Below, in pieces: positions 1 to 12,145 of a stretch of 64,000 bases of DNA (position 1 is the stretch's first letter; every line of letters starts with the position of its first letter). The stretch lies in assembly GCA_028753945.1 (NCBI GenBank), contig JAPNXP010000017.1, forward strand, positions 186,001 through 250,000, read 5' to 3'. The position numbers and the translations under genes are program-made. This DNA comes from Hexactinellida sp. DTS-2022 (lineage: Eukaryota; Porifera; Hexactinellida). The notes beneath the pieces were generated by a model. That model worked only from the letters and a program-made list of their open reading frames with translations, had not been told where the DNA came from and searched no databases.

Positions 1-82
1 TAGTAGAATGCAATTGATTTGTTTGAAGTAGTAAATCATAGGAAACCTCGGTTTTTATAACTAATATCTCATCAACAATATA
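1..82. other. unassigned AT-rich flank
   Basis: AT-rich sequence in which I see no gene, inverted repeat or match to other repeats in the window. It ends at the TA dinucleotide that flanks the first MITE. Confidence 0.5.
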
Positions 83-275
83 CAGTCAGGTCTGCTTATT
101 ATGAACAAGATTTCGTCTGCTTATTATGAAGATTTTTTATTATGAACAAACCCTACGGTCCCAATTAACAACTTACATAGGGTTTGTATTAAGTTGAGAT
201 CGCTTATTATGAAGTCTCTCTATTATGAACACAATTTTTGGTCCCTTGAATGTTCATAATAAAAGAACCTGACTG
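83..275. mobile_element. Tc1/mariner-type MITE with TA duplication
   Basis: The two ends are inverted repeats (CAGTCAGGT... and ...ACCTGACTG with TTATTATGAAC just inside), and TA lies on each side (81-82, 276-277). The interior repeats CTTATTATGAA-type words and has no coding capacity. A 5'-partial relative sits at 11471-11605, just upstream of the transportin exon. TA flanks plus short terminal repeats are the hallmark of Tc1/mariner/pogo non-autonomous elements. The exact parent family is not known. Confidence 0.75.
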
Positions 276-1469
276 TACTTACTTTATTTCCAACTGAGGT
301 TTTCCTTTCTAAAGGAACAAAATGACATTTTATTTGTAATTTATAAAATTTTCGCTGGATTTCGACGAAATTTGACGGATTTTGGAAATCTTTCCTGAAT
401 AACTTTTGAATAAGGAACAATTTGGCAAACGCATCAGGTAAGATTATAACTATAAATGTGTTACTTCGTTAGAAAAAACTTTCTACTTTCTATTATAAGT
501 ACTTTCTACTTTCTATTATAAATATTTTTCGGATCTTTAGGGTACGGATTCTGAACTAATTTGTATCTCAGAGAGGAAAAGAGATAAATTCAAGTTGCCC
601 TAGTGAAAAATTATCAGCCACATGGTTTCCCATATGTAAATAAAACTTTTTGTGAGCCTAGGACGCACCGTTTTCGACATTGCCATATATGGTAGTGTGA
701 ATGTGACCCATTTTGATGACACATGCAAATTTGTATCTCCTAAACGGGAGACTCTAGAGCTTAGCTCTAAACTACTAACCACATTGATATATCATCTCTA
801 AATCATTGCAAAGTCAAAAATCTCTCAAACCAAATGGTTACCTTGCTATAAACTCGAATGCCCATATATGAGGTGTCATGTGACCATCAAAAGAGAGAAA
901 ATCCAAATTAAAAGTGAACTAGGGCTTAGTTCTAACTTTCAGACACTATCAGTGATTGAATTCCAGCTAGATGGCCTATTTTAATTCCTCCCCGAATCAA
1001 TATTCTTCTCTGTAGACGTGTCGAAAATCCTCTCTGCCACCTCAAAACCACCATATCTAATTATAGACTGCCACAATTTCTGAAGCTTAGTTTTGGGGAA
1101 TTTTTGAATTTATAACGCTGAAATTTGGAATATAGCACTATAATCAGTAAACTAAGACCTGTATACAGCCCCGATTATCCTAATTTGTCCTTAATTAAAA
1201 TCTGGACACCTTTGGGAGAAAAAATGTGGCTCAATTTTAAGTAATCCGTCCGTTTCGTCGAATATTGCCCAATTCTAATGAAAAAAATTCACTTTTCGCT
1301 ATGGTCACACCCCTGGCGTGGGTAAAGGGGACATGGTGTAATGGATTTGGCCGATTTTTAGTTCTGCACTCTTTTTCAATTTCCCAGAAATAATTTTATC
1401 ACATATGGTTCACCTTCCCTAATCCGAATAGGAGATACCAAAATATTTTATAATTAAAGTGAGAAAAAG
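276..1469. other. no recognisable gene or repeat
   Basis: About 1.2 kb of AT-rich sequence. Short open frames on the minus strand (for example 600-782) show no known domain and no support from a second copy. A direct duplication of about 25 bp (ACTTTCTACTTTCTATTAT-like) occurs near 480-525. Nothing else is visible. Confidence 0.5.
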
Positions 1470-1625
1470 CAGGGCCGGCTTTAGGCACACGCAACACAAT
1501 CAACCGCGTGGGGCGCCTATGATTTAGGGGGCGAAAATTATATAATCAATTCGTATTTGATGGAAAAACGCGGGGCGCCAAGATACTTTTTGCGTGGGGC
1601 GCCGAACGAGCTAAAGCCGGCACTG
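1470..1625 (+). mobile_element. hAT-type MITE (CAGGGCCGGC family), copy 1
   Basis: A 156-bp element with ends CAGGGCCGGCTTTAG and CTAAAGCCGGCACTG, flanked by a perfect 8-bp duplication AGAAAAAG (1462-1469 and 1626-1633). A second copy in opposite orientation lies at 14782-14936. The 8-bp duplication and CAGGG ends are typical of hAT elements. The interior is GC-richer (GGGGCGCC words) than the surroundings. Confidence 0.9.
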
Positions 1626-1633
1626 AGAAAAAG

Positions 1634-2067
1634 TGAGAAGATTTCGTATATGTGTTGTGTATTACACTAGTTTAAATGTTTGTATATTTGTATGTAGGTT
1701 GACTTATTAATTATCATTAAAATATATTAATTCCAAATAAATGTATGGATTTGTTCTTCATGGATATACTGGGTTGGGAAATATTTGACTTGAGATGCAC
1801 TTAATTAAGTGCTTTTATGTTCGCTCCCATAAGATTATTCTATTCCTAAAGTCCTTCTATTACCGCATCCATGGAATAACATTTTTTGAGTTATGGACCA
1901 GAAATTTTTTTAAAGGTGTCAAAGTGGTATTGAAAAAATGGTTTATCAAAAATTTGCCTCGAGATATACATTTGTAACACATGGGACACCGATGCTAAAA
2001 TTTTGAGCTCCGGAGAAATCCTACTCTGGCCTGTAGAGCGGATACGGACTAAAAAAAAAACACCCAA
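1634..2067. other. no recognisable gene or repeat
   Basis: AT-rich. The words TTTTTTGAGTTATGGACCAGA (1883-1903) and AAAGGTGTCAAAGT also occur in the 1.2-kb repeat units downstream, so part of this stretch is a decayed relative of those units. Confidence 0.45.
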
Positions 2068-2248
2068 GGCGGTAAGATTAGAACTGGGCCAATATACTAT
2101 GGTATAGTCGGCACATTAATAATAAAAAATAAAGGCTGTGATTTCAATACTGGGCGACTATACTAAAGTATAGTCGGCACACTAAAAATATATTAAATGC
2201 AGTGATTTCAATACTGGGTCACTATACTAAGGTATACTCAGCACAGTA
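2068..2248 (+). repeat. 60-bp minisatellite, three units
   Basis: Three diverged units of about 60 bp, each with the core ACTGGGC-nACTATACTA-TAGTATAGTCGGCAC. The same unit is found at 9120-9250, 9590-9784 and (inverted) 16665-17398. The core contains the palindrome TATACTATAGTATA in its undiverged form. Confidence 0.8.
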
Positions 2249-2381
2249 AAAATCATTTTGAAAGCAAAGTGTTGTCACTTCTCACTTGCGCAAGCCTACA
2301 AAAAGTTTTTTCGGGTTTATCCCCCAAAATTTGGAATCTGTCCAGTTTTTGTCATTTTTTTGACCACCCAGTCATTTTATA

Positions 2382-3029
2382 TCTATACTATTAAAACACA
2401 AGCCTGTATATGTTATAGTTGCATTATACGTAACGTATAACGTATATATGGTACCATTATACCATAGGTGAACGTATAATGCCATCATACGTTAACGTAT
2501 AATCACCATACAACGTATAACGTATAATCGTATATTATTGCATCTATGGTATATGTGGGTGTGTGTATATATTTGTTTGTATGTTACGAGTTGATTGAAG
2601 AAAGTGGACGGTTTCCAAATGTGATTTTTGGCATATAGGGGTAACTTTTGGTACCCGCCAACAAGTTGAGGTTTCCACTCAAAATTTCTCACACCTCGAC
2701 AAGTTATGACGTCATTGTCACATTTCGAGAACCCTGAAAAGTCACTTAATCGCACATAATTCGCGCCCTCTAAGAGAGAAAAATCTGAGAATTTAATAGA
2801 ACATGTACATTAATGATGCGGACACGTTGGTCACACCAGATCGCCACTATGCTAACTCATCACATGATGACGTAATCATTAAAATTTCACAATGTTAAAT
2901 TTGACTATTTAGGCCTATTTACGCTTTATAATCAATATTAGGAGTATTTAAACCACACACCAACCTGCGAAGCGGTTGGTGTGTGGTTTTGTTCTGCCGC
3001 GAAGCGACCTAGCAAGCGAAGCGCGCTAG
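2382..3029 (+). mobile_element. non-autonomous Helitron, copy 1
   Basis: The element begins TCTATACTATTAAAACACA after an A and ends in CTAG before a T. About 40-85 bp before the end lies the hairpin ACCACACACCAACC...GGTTGGTGTGTGGT with GCGAAGC words. TC start, CTRR end, A/T target and a 3' subterminal hairpin are the Helitron signature. It has no Rep/helicase coding. Other copies are at 37061-37557, 53755-53931 (3' part), 55990-63774 (interrupted) and 63841-64000 (minus, partial). Confidence 0.85.
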
Positions 3030-3420
3030 TAAGTAATATGACTAATCTTTGTCTTGTATTCCTTTTGTTGAAACAATAGAATTAGATTTAACACTTTTAC
3101 TGAAATTGAAGTGTGAGTAAACAAAGAAATTTCAACCCCCATTTATGGCAGAAATTAAACCAATTTTAACAAATTTTCTTCTCCTATTAGACGCAGAATT
3201 TTAAGATGAATCTAAATATGAAATAAAATTTTGTGGTTTTTAAAACATATTTTGAGTTATGGACCAGACAAATTTTGAAAGGTGTTAAAGATGTGTCAAA
3301 AATTTCTTAATATAAATTCGTACCCCAGGTGCAAATTAGACGGTCCCTCCGCAACTACATGCCAATTTTCAGCCCTCAATGTATACAGGTGTGGCCAGGG
3401 CACCTGCTACGGAGAAATAA

Positions 3421-3546
3421 AAAAATCCAAAATTGCAGCTGTGCCGACGCATGTTCCTTTGGTGGCACTATATTTTGGTGGTGGTTTATTGATAGTGCCT
3501 CCAATGGAACATGCTGTCGGCACAGGCTGCAATTTTGAATTTTTTT
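3421..3546. repeat. 120-bp hairpin element H1
   Basis: Inverted repeat with arms from AAATCCAAAATTGCAG to CTGCAATTTT. The arm interior reads TGTGCCGAC-GCATGTTCC and returns as GGAACATGCTGTCGGCACA. It lies between A-rich and T-rich runs. Confidence 0.85.
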
Positions 3547-4644
3547 CGCCATGTCATCATCACTATGAAGGTGTTAAACTATTTCAGAAAAGTGATTCAA
3601 AAGGCAACGACCCTTAGTGAGTTGGAAGTTTCGTTTTAGCTCACTTCATTTGAGAGATATTCAAGTTTCAGTAGAATATAATATGTGCTGAGTCAGCATT
3701 GTTTAGGTGCGGTTGTGTATTCACCCAACTCCTACCAACCCATGCGAATTATTTAATTCACAAAATTGTAAAAATACATTTTTTTGACGATGTCATAATC
3801 ACCTCAAGGTGTCAAGACCCACTTGTATAGGTGGTACCTGGCATAAGGACCAATTGATAAATTGAAAGTTTGTTTCTATCTTGTATCATCTCTGAGATTA
3901 ATGAAATTTAGCTAATTAGTATAAATATTTAATTAATTTATTAATTATTTAATACCATTATTATATACAGCAAAATATATTAAGTTCAATTATTTGCAAT
4001 TATTATTAATTTAAATTGAATTTCACTATAATATTTGAATTCCACGCACTCGATATAACCCCAATAATCTATTTTGAACCATCTCTATACGGTAAACATA
4101 GAGCGAATGAATTAGAATTAAATATGTCAGTACATTAATTGTGCAGGAATATTCTCGCCGAAATAAATATAATCACTTAATCTGTCGTTGTTATGGAATG
4201 GAAATCTTAGTTTTCAATTGGAAAATAGAAGCCTACTCGATCTCACAAGTTGAATCAATATAATTATTACAAGTTGAAACAATGGAATTAGATTTCACAG
4301 TTTTATTGAAATTGAAGTGTTGAGTAAACAAAGGAATTTCAACTCCCATTTATGGCAGAAATTAAACCAATTTTAACAAATTTTCTTCTCCCATCAAACG
4401 CAAAATTTTAAGATGAATCCAAATATGAAATAAAATTTGTGGGTCTAGTAAAAGATATTTTGAGTTATAGACCAGACAAATTTTGAAAGGTGTTAAAGAT
4501 GTGTCCAAAATTTGTTAATCAAAAATCGTAACCCCAGGTGCACATCTGTAACCCATGAGACACTTGTGCTAAAAATTTGGGCTCTTAGTTGATAAACCTC
4601 TGTTCTGTGGAGTGGCTACGGATAAAAAATAATAATAATAATAA

Positions 4645-4770
4645 AAAAATCCAAAATTGCAGCCTGTGCCGACGCATGTTCCTTTGGTGGCACTATATTT
4701 TGGTGTGGTTTATTGATAGTGCCTCCTATGGAACATGCTGTTGGCACAGGCTGCAATTTTGGATTTTTTT
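4645..4770. repeat. 120-bp hairpin element H2
   Basis: Same hairpin as H1, preceded by an (AAT)n run. The left arm has GACGCATG where the right arm reads CATGCTGTTGG, a one- to two-base offset seen in most copies. Confidence 0.85.
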
Positions 4771-5860
4771 TCCGCCATGTCATCATCACTACGAAGGTGT
4801 TAAATTATTTCAGAAAGGTGTTTCAAAAGGCAACGACCCTTAGTGAGTTGTAAATTTCTTTTATGCTCACTTCATTTCAAAGATATTCAAGTTTCAGTAG
4901 AATATAATAGCTGATGACTCAGCATTTTTTATGTGAGCTCTGGGTCATCACCCAAAACGAACCGACCCATTTGAATTATATAATTCACAAAATTGTGAAA
5001 ACACATTTTTTTTACGATGTCATCATCACCTCAAGGTGTCAAGACCCACTTGTAGAGGTGTTACGTGGCATAAGGATCAATTGATAAATTGGAAGTTTGT
5101 TTCTATCTTATTTGATTTCTGAGATTTATGATATTTAATTAATTAGTATAAATATTAATTAATATTATTTATAATTTAACACCAATTTCAATGTCAACTT
5201 ACAATTATTAAATTAAATTATTTTGTCATGAATAATAAATTAATTATTTTGTTATCAAATTTCAATTAAGCACTCTCGATAACCCCTAATAAACAAATTA
5301 TAAGCATCTATATAAGTAATATACTGACTGAATTAATTATAATTAATTACGTCAGTATATTAACAGTCCAATAATAATCTCGCAGAAGTAAATATAATCA
5401 CATAATCTGTCGTTGTTGTGAAATATATAATCTTTTTTTTCAATTGGAAAATAGAAGCCTGCTCGATCTCACAAGTTGAATCAATATAATAATAACGAGT
5501 TGAAACAATATAATTAGATTTAACACTTTCAATTGAACTGAAGTGTTAGTAAACAAAGAAATTTCAACCCCAATTTATGGCATGAATCAAACCTATTAGT
5601 AAAAACATTCATCTCCTATCAGATGGAGAATTTTATAGTGAATCCAATGGTGAAAAGAAAATTGGGGGTTTAGTATAACATTCTTTGAGTTATGGACCAG
5701 ACAAAATTTGAAAGGTGTCAAAAAAAAAGTCCAAAATTTGTTAATAAAAAATCGTGACCCCAGGTGCACATCTGTAACCCATGAGACACCTGTCCTGCAA
5801 ATTTGGGTTGTTAGTTAATTAAACTCTGTTCTGTGGATGAGCTACGGAAGAATAATAATA

Positions 5861-5986
5861 AAAATCCAAAATTGCAGCCTGTGCCGACGCATGTTCCTTT
5901 GGTGGCACTATATTTTGTTGGTTGTTTATTTATAGTGCCTCCAAAAGGACATGCTGTCGGCGCAGGCTGCAATTTTGGATTTTTTT
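5861..5986. repeat. 120-bp hairpin element H3
   Basis: Same hairpin, near-identical to the inverted copy at 19743-19868, and so are hundreds of flanking bases on the downstream side. Confidence 0.85.
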
Positions 5987-6710
5987 TTCGCCATGTCATC
6001 ATCACTATGAAGGTGTTAAATTATTTCAAAAAGGTGTTACAGAAGGCATCGACCCTTAGAGTGGTGGAAGTTTCCATTTAGTTCATATAATTTTAGAGAT
6101 ATTCAAGTTTGAGTAGAATATAATAGCTAATGACTCAGCATATTTTATGTGAGTGTTGGGTCATCACCCAACATCAACTAACCTATTTTAAATATCAAAT
6201 TAGCAAAATTGTAAAAACACATTTTTTTAACGATGTCATCATCACCTCAAGGTGTCAAGACCCACTTGTATAGGTGGCACGTGCCATAAGGACCAATTGA
6301 TAATTTGAAAGTTTGTTTCTATCTTCTATGATCTCTGAGATTTATGATATTTAATTAATTAGTATAAATAATTATTAATAATATTTATAATTTAACACCA
6401 ATTTCAATGTCAACTTATATTTATTAAGTTTAATTATTTTGTCATAAATAATTAATTAATTAATTTGGCTATCAAATTTCAATTCCGCACACTCGATAAC
6501 CCCTAATAAACAAATTGGGAGCATCTATATAAGTCATATACTGACTTAATTAATTATTATTAATTACGTCAGTATATTAACAGTGCAAGAGTATTCTTGC
6601 AGAAGGAAATATAATCACATAATCTGTCGTTGTTATGGAATGTAGAATCTTAGTTTTCAATTGGAAAATAGAAGCCTACTCGATCTCACAAGTTGAATCA
6701 ATATAATAAA

Positions 6711-6835
6711 AAATCCAAAATTGCAGCCTGTGCCGACGCATGTTCATTTGGTGGCACTATATTTTGGTGGTGGCTTATTGATAGTGCCTCCAATGAAACA
6801 TGCTGTCGGCACAGCTGCAATTTTGGATTTTTTTT
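6711..6835. repeat. 120-bp hairpin element H4
   Basis: Same hairpin, placed directly after GTTGAATCAATATAATAA. Here the unit lacks the roughly 360-bp lead block that precedes the hairpin in neighbouring units. Confidence 0.85.
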
Positions 6836-7910
6836 TCGCCATGTCATGATCACTATGATGGTGTTAAATTATTTCAAAAAGGTGTTACAGAAGGCATCGA
6901 CCCTTAGAGTGGTGGTAGTTTCCATTTAGATCACTTAATTTTAGAGATATTCAAGTTTGAGTAGATTATAATAGCTGATGACTCAGCATTTTTTTGTGAG
7001 TGTTGGGTCATCACCCAACATCAACTAACCCATTTTAAATATCGAATTAACAAAATTGTAAAAACACATTTTTTTTACGATGTCATCATCACCTCAAGGT
7101 GTCAAAACCCATTTGTAGAGGTGTTACGTGGCATAAGGATCAATTGATAAATTGGAAGTTTGTTTCTATCAAATTTGATTTCTGAGATTTATAATATTTA
7201 ATTAATTAGTATAAATAAGAATTAATATTATTTATAATTTAACACCAATTTCAATGTCAACTTACGATTATTAAATTAAATTATTTTGTCATGAATAATT
7301 AATTAATTATTTTGGTTATCAAATTTCAATTCCGCACTCTCGATGACCCCTAATAAACAAATTATAAGCTCTATATAAGTAATATACTGACTGAATTAAT
7401 TATAATTAATTACGTCAGTATATTAACAGTGCAATAATATTCTCGCAGAAGTAAATATAATCACATAATCTGTCGTTGTTGTGAAATATATAATCTTTTT
7501 TTTCAATTGGAAAATAGAAGCCTACTCGATCTCACAAGTTGAATCAATATAATAATAACGAGTGGAAACAATAGAATTAGATTTAACACTTTCAATTGAA
7601 CTGAAGTGTTAGTAAACAAAGGAAATTTGCAACTCAATTGTGGCACAAACGAAGCGCAATTTGAAAATTCGTGCACTGTGAAAAGGTGTAGAGTTTAATT
7701 CTCTATCGAATGCATATAAATTTAATTTTCGGGTACTATTTATTGTTCCTGTTTCAATATTAAACAGGTGCAAAAATGTGTCCAAAAAAATGTAATAAAA
7801 AATCGTGACCCCAGGTGCACATCTGTAACCCATGAGACACATATCCTGAAAATTTGGGCTCTTAGTTAATTAAACTCTGTTCTGTGGAGAGGATACGGAA
7901 GGATAATAAT

Positions 7911-8038
7911 AAAAATCCAAAATTGCAGCCTGTGCCGACGCATGATCCTTTGGTGGCACTATATTTTGTTGTTGGTTTATTGATAGTGCCTCCAAAGGAA
8001 CATGCTGTCGGCACAGGCTGCAATTTTGGATTTTTTTT
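7911..8038. repeat. 120-bp hairpin element H5
   Basis: Same hairpin, with near-perfect arms (GCCTGTGCCGAC / GTCGGCACAGGC). Confidence 0.85.
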
Positions 8039-9119
8039 TTCGCCATGTCATCATCACTATGAAGGTGTTAAATTATTTCAGAAAGGTGTTTCAGAAGGCA
8101 ACGACCCTTTAGAGTGGTGGAAGTTTCCATTCAGCTCACTTCATTAAAGAGATATTCAAGTTTCAGTAGAATATAATCTGTAATGACTCAGCATTTTTTA
8201 AGTGGGTGTTGGGTCATTACCCAACATTAACTAACCCATTTTAAATATCGAATTAACAAAATTGTAAATACACATTTTTTTAACGATGTAATCATCACCT
8301 CAAGGTGTCAAGACCCACTTGTATAGGTGGCACGTGCCATAAGGACCAATTGATAAATTGAAAGTTTGTTTCTATCTTCTATGATCTCTGAGATTTATGA
8401 TATTTAATTAATTAGTATAAATAATAATTAATATTATTTATTATTTAACACCAATTTCAATGTCAACTTACAATTATTAAATTAAATTATTTTGTCATGA
8501 ATAATTAATTAATTATTTTGTTATCAAATTTCAATTAAGCACTCTCGATAACCCCTAATAAACAAATTATAAGCATCTATATAAGTAATATACTGACTGA
8601 ATTAATTATAATTAATTACGTCAGTATATTAAGAGTGCAATAATATTCTCGCAGAAGTAAATATAATCACATAATCTGTCGTTGTTGTCAAATATATAAT
8701 CTTTTTTTCCAATTGGAAAATAGAAGCCTACTCGATCTCACAAGTTGAATCAATATTATAATAACGAGTTGAAACAATAGAATTAGATTTAACACTTTCA
8801 ATTGAACTGAAGTGTTAGTAAACAAAGGAAACTTGCAACTCAATTGTGGCACAAACTAAGTACAATTTTAAAATTCGTGCACTGTGAAAAGGTGTAGAAT
8901 TTAATTCTCTATCGAATGCATATAAATTTAATTTTCGGGTACTATTTATTGTTCCTATTTCAATATTAAACAGGTGCAAAAATGTGTCCAAAAAATGTAA
9001 TTAATAATCGTGACCCCAGGTGCATATCTGTAACCCATGAGACACATATCCTTAAAATTTGGGCTCTTAGTGAATAATACTCTGTTCTGTGGAGAGGATA
9101 CGGAAGGATAATAATAATA

Positions 9120-9250
9120 ATATACCAAAGCACTAAGACCAATACTGGGCCACTATACTATAGTATAGTCGGCACAGTAATAATAACTAACCAAGGCAGT
9201 AAGATTAGAACTGGGCCACTATACTGTAGTATAGTCGGCACAGTAATAAC
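9120..9250 (+). repeat. 60-bp minisatellite, two units
   Basis: Two units of ACTAACCAAAGCACTAAG...CTGGGCCACTATACTATAG...GTCGGCACAGTAATA. The second has one change in the palindrome (ACTGTAGT). Confidence 0.85.
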
Positions 9251-9589
9251 GAGTTGAAACAATAGAATTAGATTTAACACTTTCAATTGAACTGAAGTGT
9301 TAGTAAACAAAGGAAACTTGCAACTCAATTGTGGCACAAACTAAGTACAATTTGAAAATTCGTGCACTGTGAAAAGGTGTAGAATTTAATTCTCTATCGA
9401 ATGCATATAAATAGAATATTCGCGCACTATTTATTGTTCTTTTTCTAATATTAAACAGGTGCAAAAATGTGTCCAAAAAAATGTGATAATAAAACGTGAC
9501 CCCAGGTGCACATCTGTAACCCATGAGACACATATCCTGAAAATTTGGGCTCTTAGTTAGTAAAACTCTGTTCAGTAGAGAGGCTACGG

Positions 9590-9784
9590 ACTAATAACTA
9601 ACCAAAGCACTAAGATTAGAACTGGGCCACTATACTATAGTATAGTCGGCACAGTAATAACTAACCAAAGCACTAAGATTAGAACTGGGCCACTATACTA
9701 TAGTATAGTCGGCACAGTAATAACTAACCAAAGCACTAAGACCAATACTGGGCCACTATACTATAGTATAGTCGGCACAGTAAC
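9590..9784 (+). repeat. 60-bp minisatellite, three units
   Basis: Three almost identical 60-bp units, two of them indistinguishable by eye, which points to recent tandem duplication or gene conversion. Partial units reappear at 10155-10195. Confidence 0.85.
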
Positions 9785-10139
9785 AATGGAATTAGATTTA
9801 ACACTTTTACAGAAATTGAAGTGTGAGTAAAAAAGAAATTTCAACCCCATTTATGGCAAAAATTAAAGCCATTTTTGAAAGTTTTCTTCTCCCAACAGAC
9901 GCAGAATTTTAAGATGAATCCAAATATGAAATAAAATTTGGGGGTTTAGTAAAACATATTTTGAGTTATGGACCAGACCAATTTTGAAAGGTGTTAAAGA
10001 TGTGTCAAAAATGTGTTAATTGAAAATCGTAACCCCAGGTGCAAATTAGACGGTCCCATCGCACCTACATGCCAAGTTTCAGCCCATAATGTAAACAGGT
10101 GTGGCCAGGGCACCTCTACGGAGAAATAAAAATAATAAT

Positions 10140-10440
10140 AAAAATAAAAATAAAGGCAGTGATTCCAATACTGGGCCACTATACTACAGGCCCCACCCTG
10201 CCGCCGCACCTGAGGGGGCCCCAGCGGGGATTCCCCGCTGACTTGTATGGCCAGGACGCCCCTGCCTACGCTCATAATGTGAGATTTATCGCAGTTTTAG
10301 ATTTGTCCAGGTTTTGGATTTACGTGTCCAGTAATGTCCAGGTTTTCGGTCAAAGCCATCTGGTCACCCTAAGTATTAGATGTTTTCTGGATTCACCATT
10401 ATTCAGTATATACTAGTAGATAAGAGTAAGCTCTAAGGCC
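10140..10440. other. GC-rich fragment and probable hAT end
   Basis: After an (AAT)n/(AAAAT)n run, 10182-10270 is strikingly GC-rich (GGCCCCACCC, GAGGGGGCCCC, GGGGATTCCCC) compared with its surroundings. The stretch ends GCCATCTGGTCACCCTA near 10372, which resembles a hAT terminal repeat (TAGGGTGACCAG read inward). I could not find the matching left end, so the element is either truncated or misread. Confidence 0.35.
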
Positions 10441-10511
10441 TGGGATCCCCTGGCTCAGGAAAAGTTACATTCGCTCGTTAGTTTATTCCACTAAACCCTT
10501 ACATGTTACCT

Positions 10512-11051
10512 ATTATTTAAGACAAAGTTTGACTCTCTAGCTAAAATACTTTCCAAGTTACAGCAAGGTATGTGAATATGGAACTAAATGACGTGCTATT
10601 ATTATGTAACACTAATTGAGATTTTACTGTAAACAGAGTTCTAAAAGAAATTTGGGTAGTTATGAATGCGATGTTAATGCCTATATAGTTAGTACTAACT
10701 ACTGGCATGGGGGCGATGAACGGCATTTTTTAATCTAGTGTTTACTTTCAATATTGTTGCAATGACTATTCGGAATTTTCTAGAATGCAGAAAATTCCGA
10801 CTAGTCATCGCTTCAGTATTGAAAGTCAACATCATATCAAAAAATGCCGTTCATCGCCCCCATGCTCGTAGTTAGTACTAACTATATAGGCATTAACATC
10901 GCATTGATAACTACCCAAATTTCTTTTAGAACTTTGTTTACAGTAAAATCTCAATTAGTGGTAATAGCACGTCATTTAGTTCCATATTCAAACACCTTGC
11001 TGTAACTTGGAAAGTATATGAGCTAGAGATTCAAACTTGGTCTTGAATATT
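10512..11051. repeat. foldback element, about 265-bp arms
   Basis: The sequence from 10512 to about 10778 returns inverted from about 10787 to 11051 (GACTCTCTAGC... against ...GCTAGAGATTC; GGGGGCGATGAACGGCATTTTT against its complement). The centre is near 10785, around TTCTAGAATGCAGAA, with almost no loop. Small differences between the arms show they have begun to diverge. No coding capacity. Confidence 0.85.
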
Positions 11052-11470
11052 TGCAAATATACAGGGGTATAATATATAAGAGTAAGTAAGTGAAAATTGC
11101 AGGGGAACCCAGGCCTAATTAACTTCACATTTGTATATTCTAGTATATCTATTGAATAAATATAACTTGATCAGCGCTTAAATCTCTGTGGTTTAATTAT
11201 TACAACTGCGCACATGTTTTTGGAATTTTGGAAATATAATTCACCCGATCGATTCATAGTATTCGAAATCAATTTTGATGGTGGATTTTTAACAGTATAG
11301 TGTAGGCTTTTTAATTAACTGATATAACTATGGATGAATTAGGAAAAAAATTTCAAATTGCGCGTCGAGCCTATATTATAGGCCCTAATTATTCCAATTT
11401 CTCTTTTTAATTAATCAAGTAGGGTATACCTAATATGATGGCACCTCCTACACATTTCTAAATAGGTATA
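11052..11470. other. no recognisable gene or repeat
   Basis: AT-rich, about 420 bp, no open frame with recognisable content. It lies upstream of the transportin exon and could be intron or 5' flank. Confidence 0.45.
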
Positions 11471-11605
11471 CAGTCAGGTTCTTTATTATGATCATTAATT
11501 TCATAATAGAGAGACTTCATTATAAGCGAACTCAACTTTAAATGCAAACCCTATGTAAGTTGTTAAATTGGGACCGTAGGTGTTCACAATTAGTTTTTTT
11601 TTAAA
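11471..11605 (+). mobile_element. truncated relative of the MITE at 83-275
   Basis: It begins TATA-CAGTCAGGTTCTTTATTATGA and continues through the GGGACCGTAGG block of the element at 83-275 with rearrangement, but the right terminal repeat is missing. It ends about 85 bp before the transportin exon. Confidence 0.6.
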
Positions 11606-11690
11606 ATTCGTTTTGAACTACGACATTCATTATTTGGTGCCTTCCTTGTGTTTGCATGAATTTAACCTTTATATGAATTATATGTATTAG

Positions 11691-11956
11691 TTGGCTATGT
11701 CGCTTTCAATTGATTCACCAAATTGGATTCCAGATAATAATGGCTTGGAACAAATTATCTCTCTGCTAAAAGACTCACAAAGCCTAGACAATACTCTACA
11801 TGCTGCCGTACATCTGAAACTTGATTCGTTGAACCAATATCCGGATTTCAATAAATATTTGATATTTATTTTAACTCAATTAGAAATTGTTGATGAGCCT
11901 ACACGATCCTTAGCCGGGCTTATTCTTAAGAATAATATGAAGCTCTATTATGACAG
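11691..11956 (+). CDS. TNPO1-like: transportin-1-like importin, N-terminal exon
   Basis: Transportin-1 (karyopherin beta-2) carries PY-NLS cargoes such as hnRNP A1 through the nuclear pore under Ran-GTP control. The exon encodes the first HEAT repeats: the frame reads [20 protein letters not shown], later [19 protein letters not shown] and [15 protein letters not shown], which match the animal protein position for position. I take ATG 11697 as the start. AG at 11689-11690 could be a 3' splice site, so an upstream exon is possible. The exon ends ...TATTATGACAG|GTTAGT at 11956 in phase 2, and the next exon (55323) completes the codon. The frame is open and the family's conserved residues are kept, so the gene is probably functional. 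Repeats lie close on both sides. Confidence 0.9.
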
Positions 11957-12014
11957 GTTAGTTAGAATTTTCTTCGTATTTGTGATTGGATTTTCTGATC
12001 CATAACTTAACCTA

Positions 12015-12145
12015 TAATTGGGTCTCTGTCGCTTCGCACGGATCACTCTCACAAAAATCGCTTCGCGACCTTTGTTCGTTCGTGTTATACACTTCGCAAC
12101 ACAGTTAACGTCCGCTTCGCGGCCATACCCACCTCTAAATGTGAT
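12015..12145. repeat. GCTTCGCG-rich repeat family, copy A
   Basis: Contains several GCTTCGC(A/G) words and GTTAACGTCCGCTTCGCGGCC, matching 14665-14780 and 38661-38790 (GGTCGCTTTGCGAC..., GTTAACGGCCGC...GCGGCC). It looks like the hairpin-rich part of a non-autonomous element. I checked for tRNA boxes and do not see a tRNA or SINE head. Confidence 0.5.

Larger units (their letters stand above)
3058..10133 (+). repeat. forward array of 0.85-1.25-kb complex repeat units
   Basis: Five full units repeat in the same direction. The hairpin cores start near 3421, 4645, 5861, 6711 and 7911, so spacings are about 1224, 1216, 850 and 1200 bp. Each unit contains, in order, a GAAACAATAGAATTAGATTT lead, a GGACCAGAC.AATTTTGAAAGG block, ACCCCAGGTGCA, the hairpin, two related blocks (GTCATCATCACTATGAAGGTGTTAAA and GTCATCATCACCTCAAGGTGTCAA), and an AT-rich ATTAATTAATTA segment ending in AGCCTACTCGATCTCACAAG. 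The short unit at 6711 lacks the lead block. Matching units lie inverted at 17400-24590. No open frame supports a protein. It looks like amplified non-autonomous transposon or satellite-like DNA. Confidence 0.85.
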
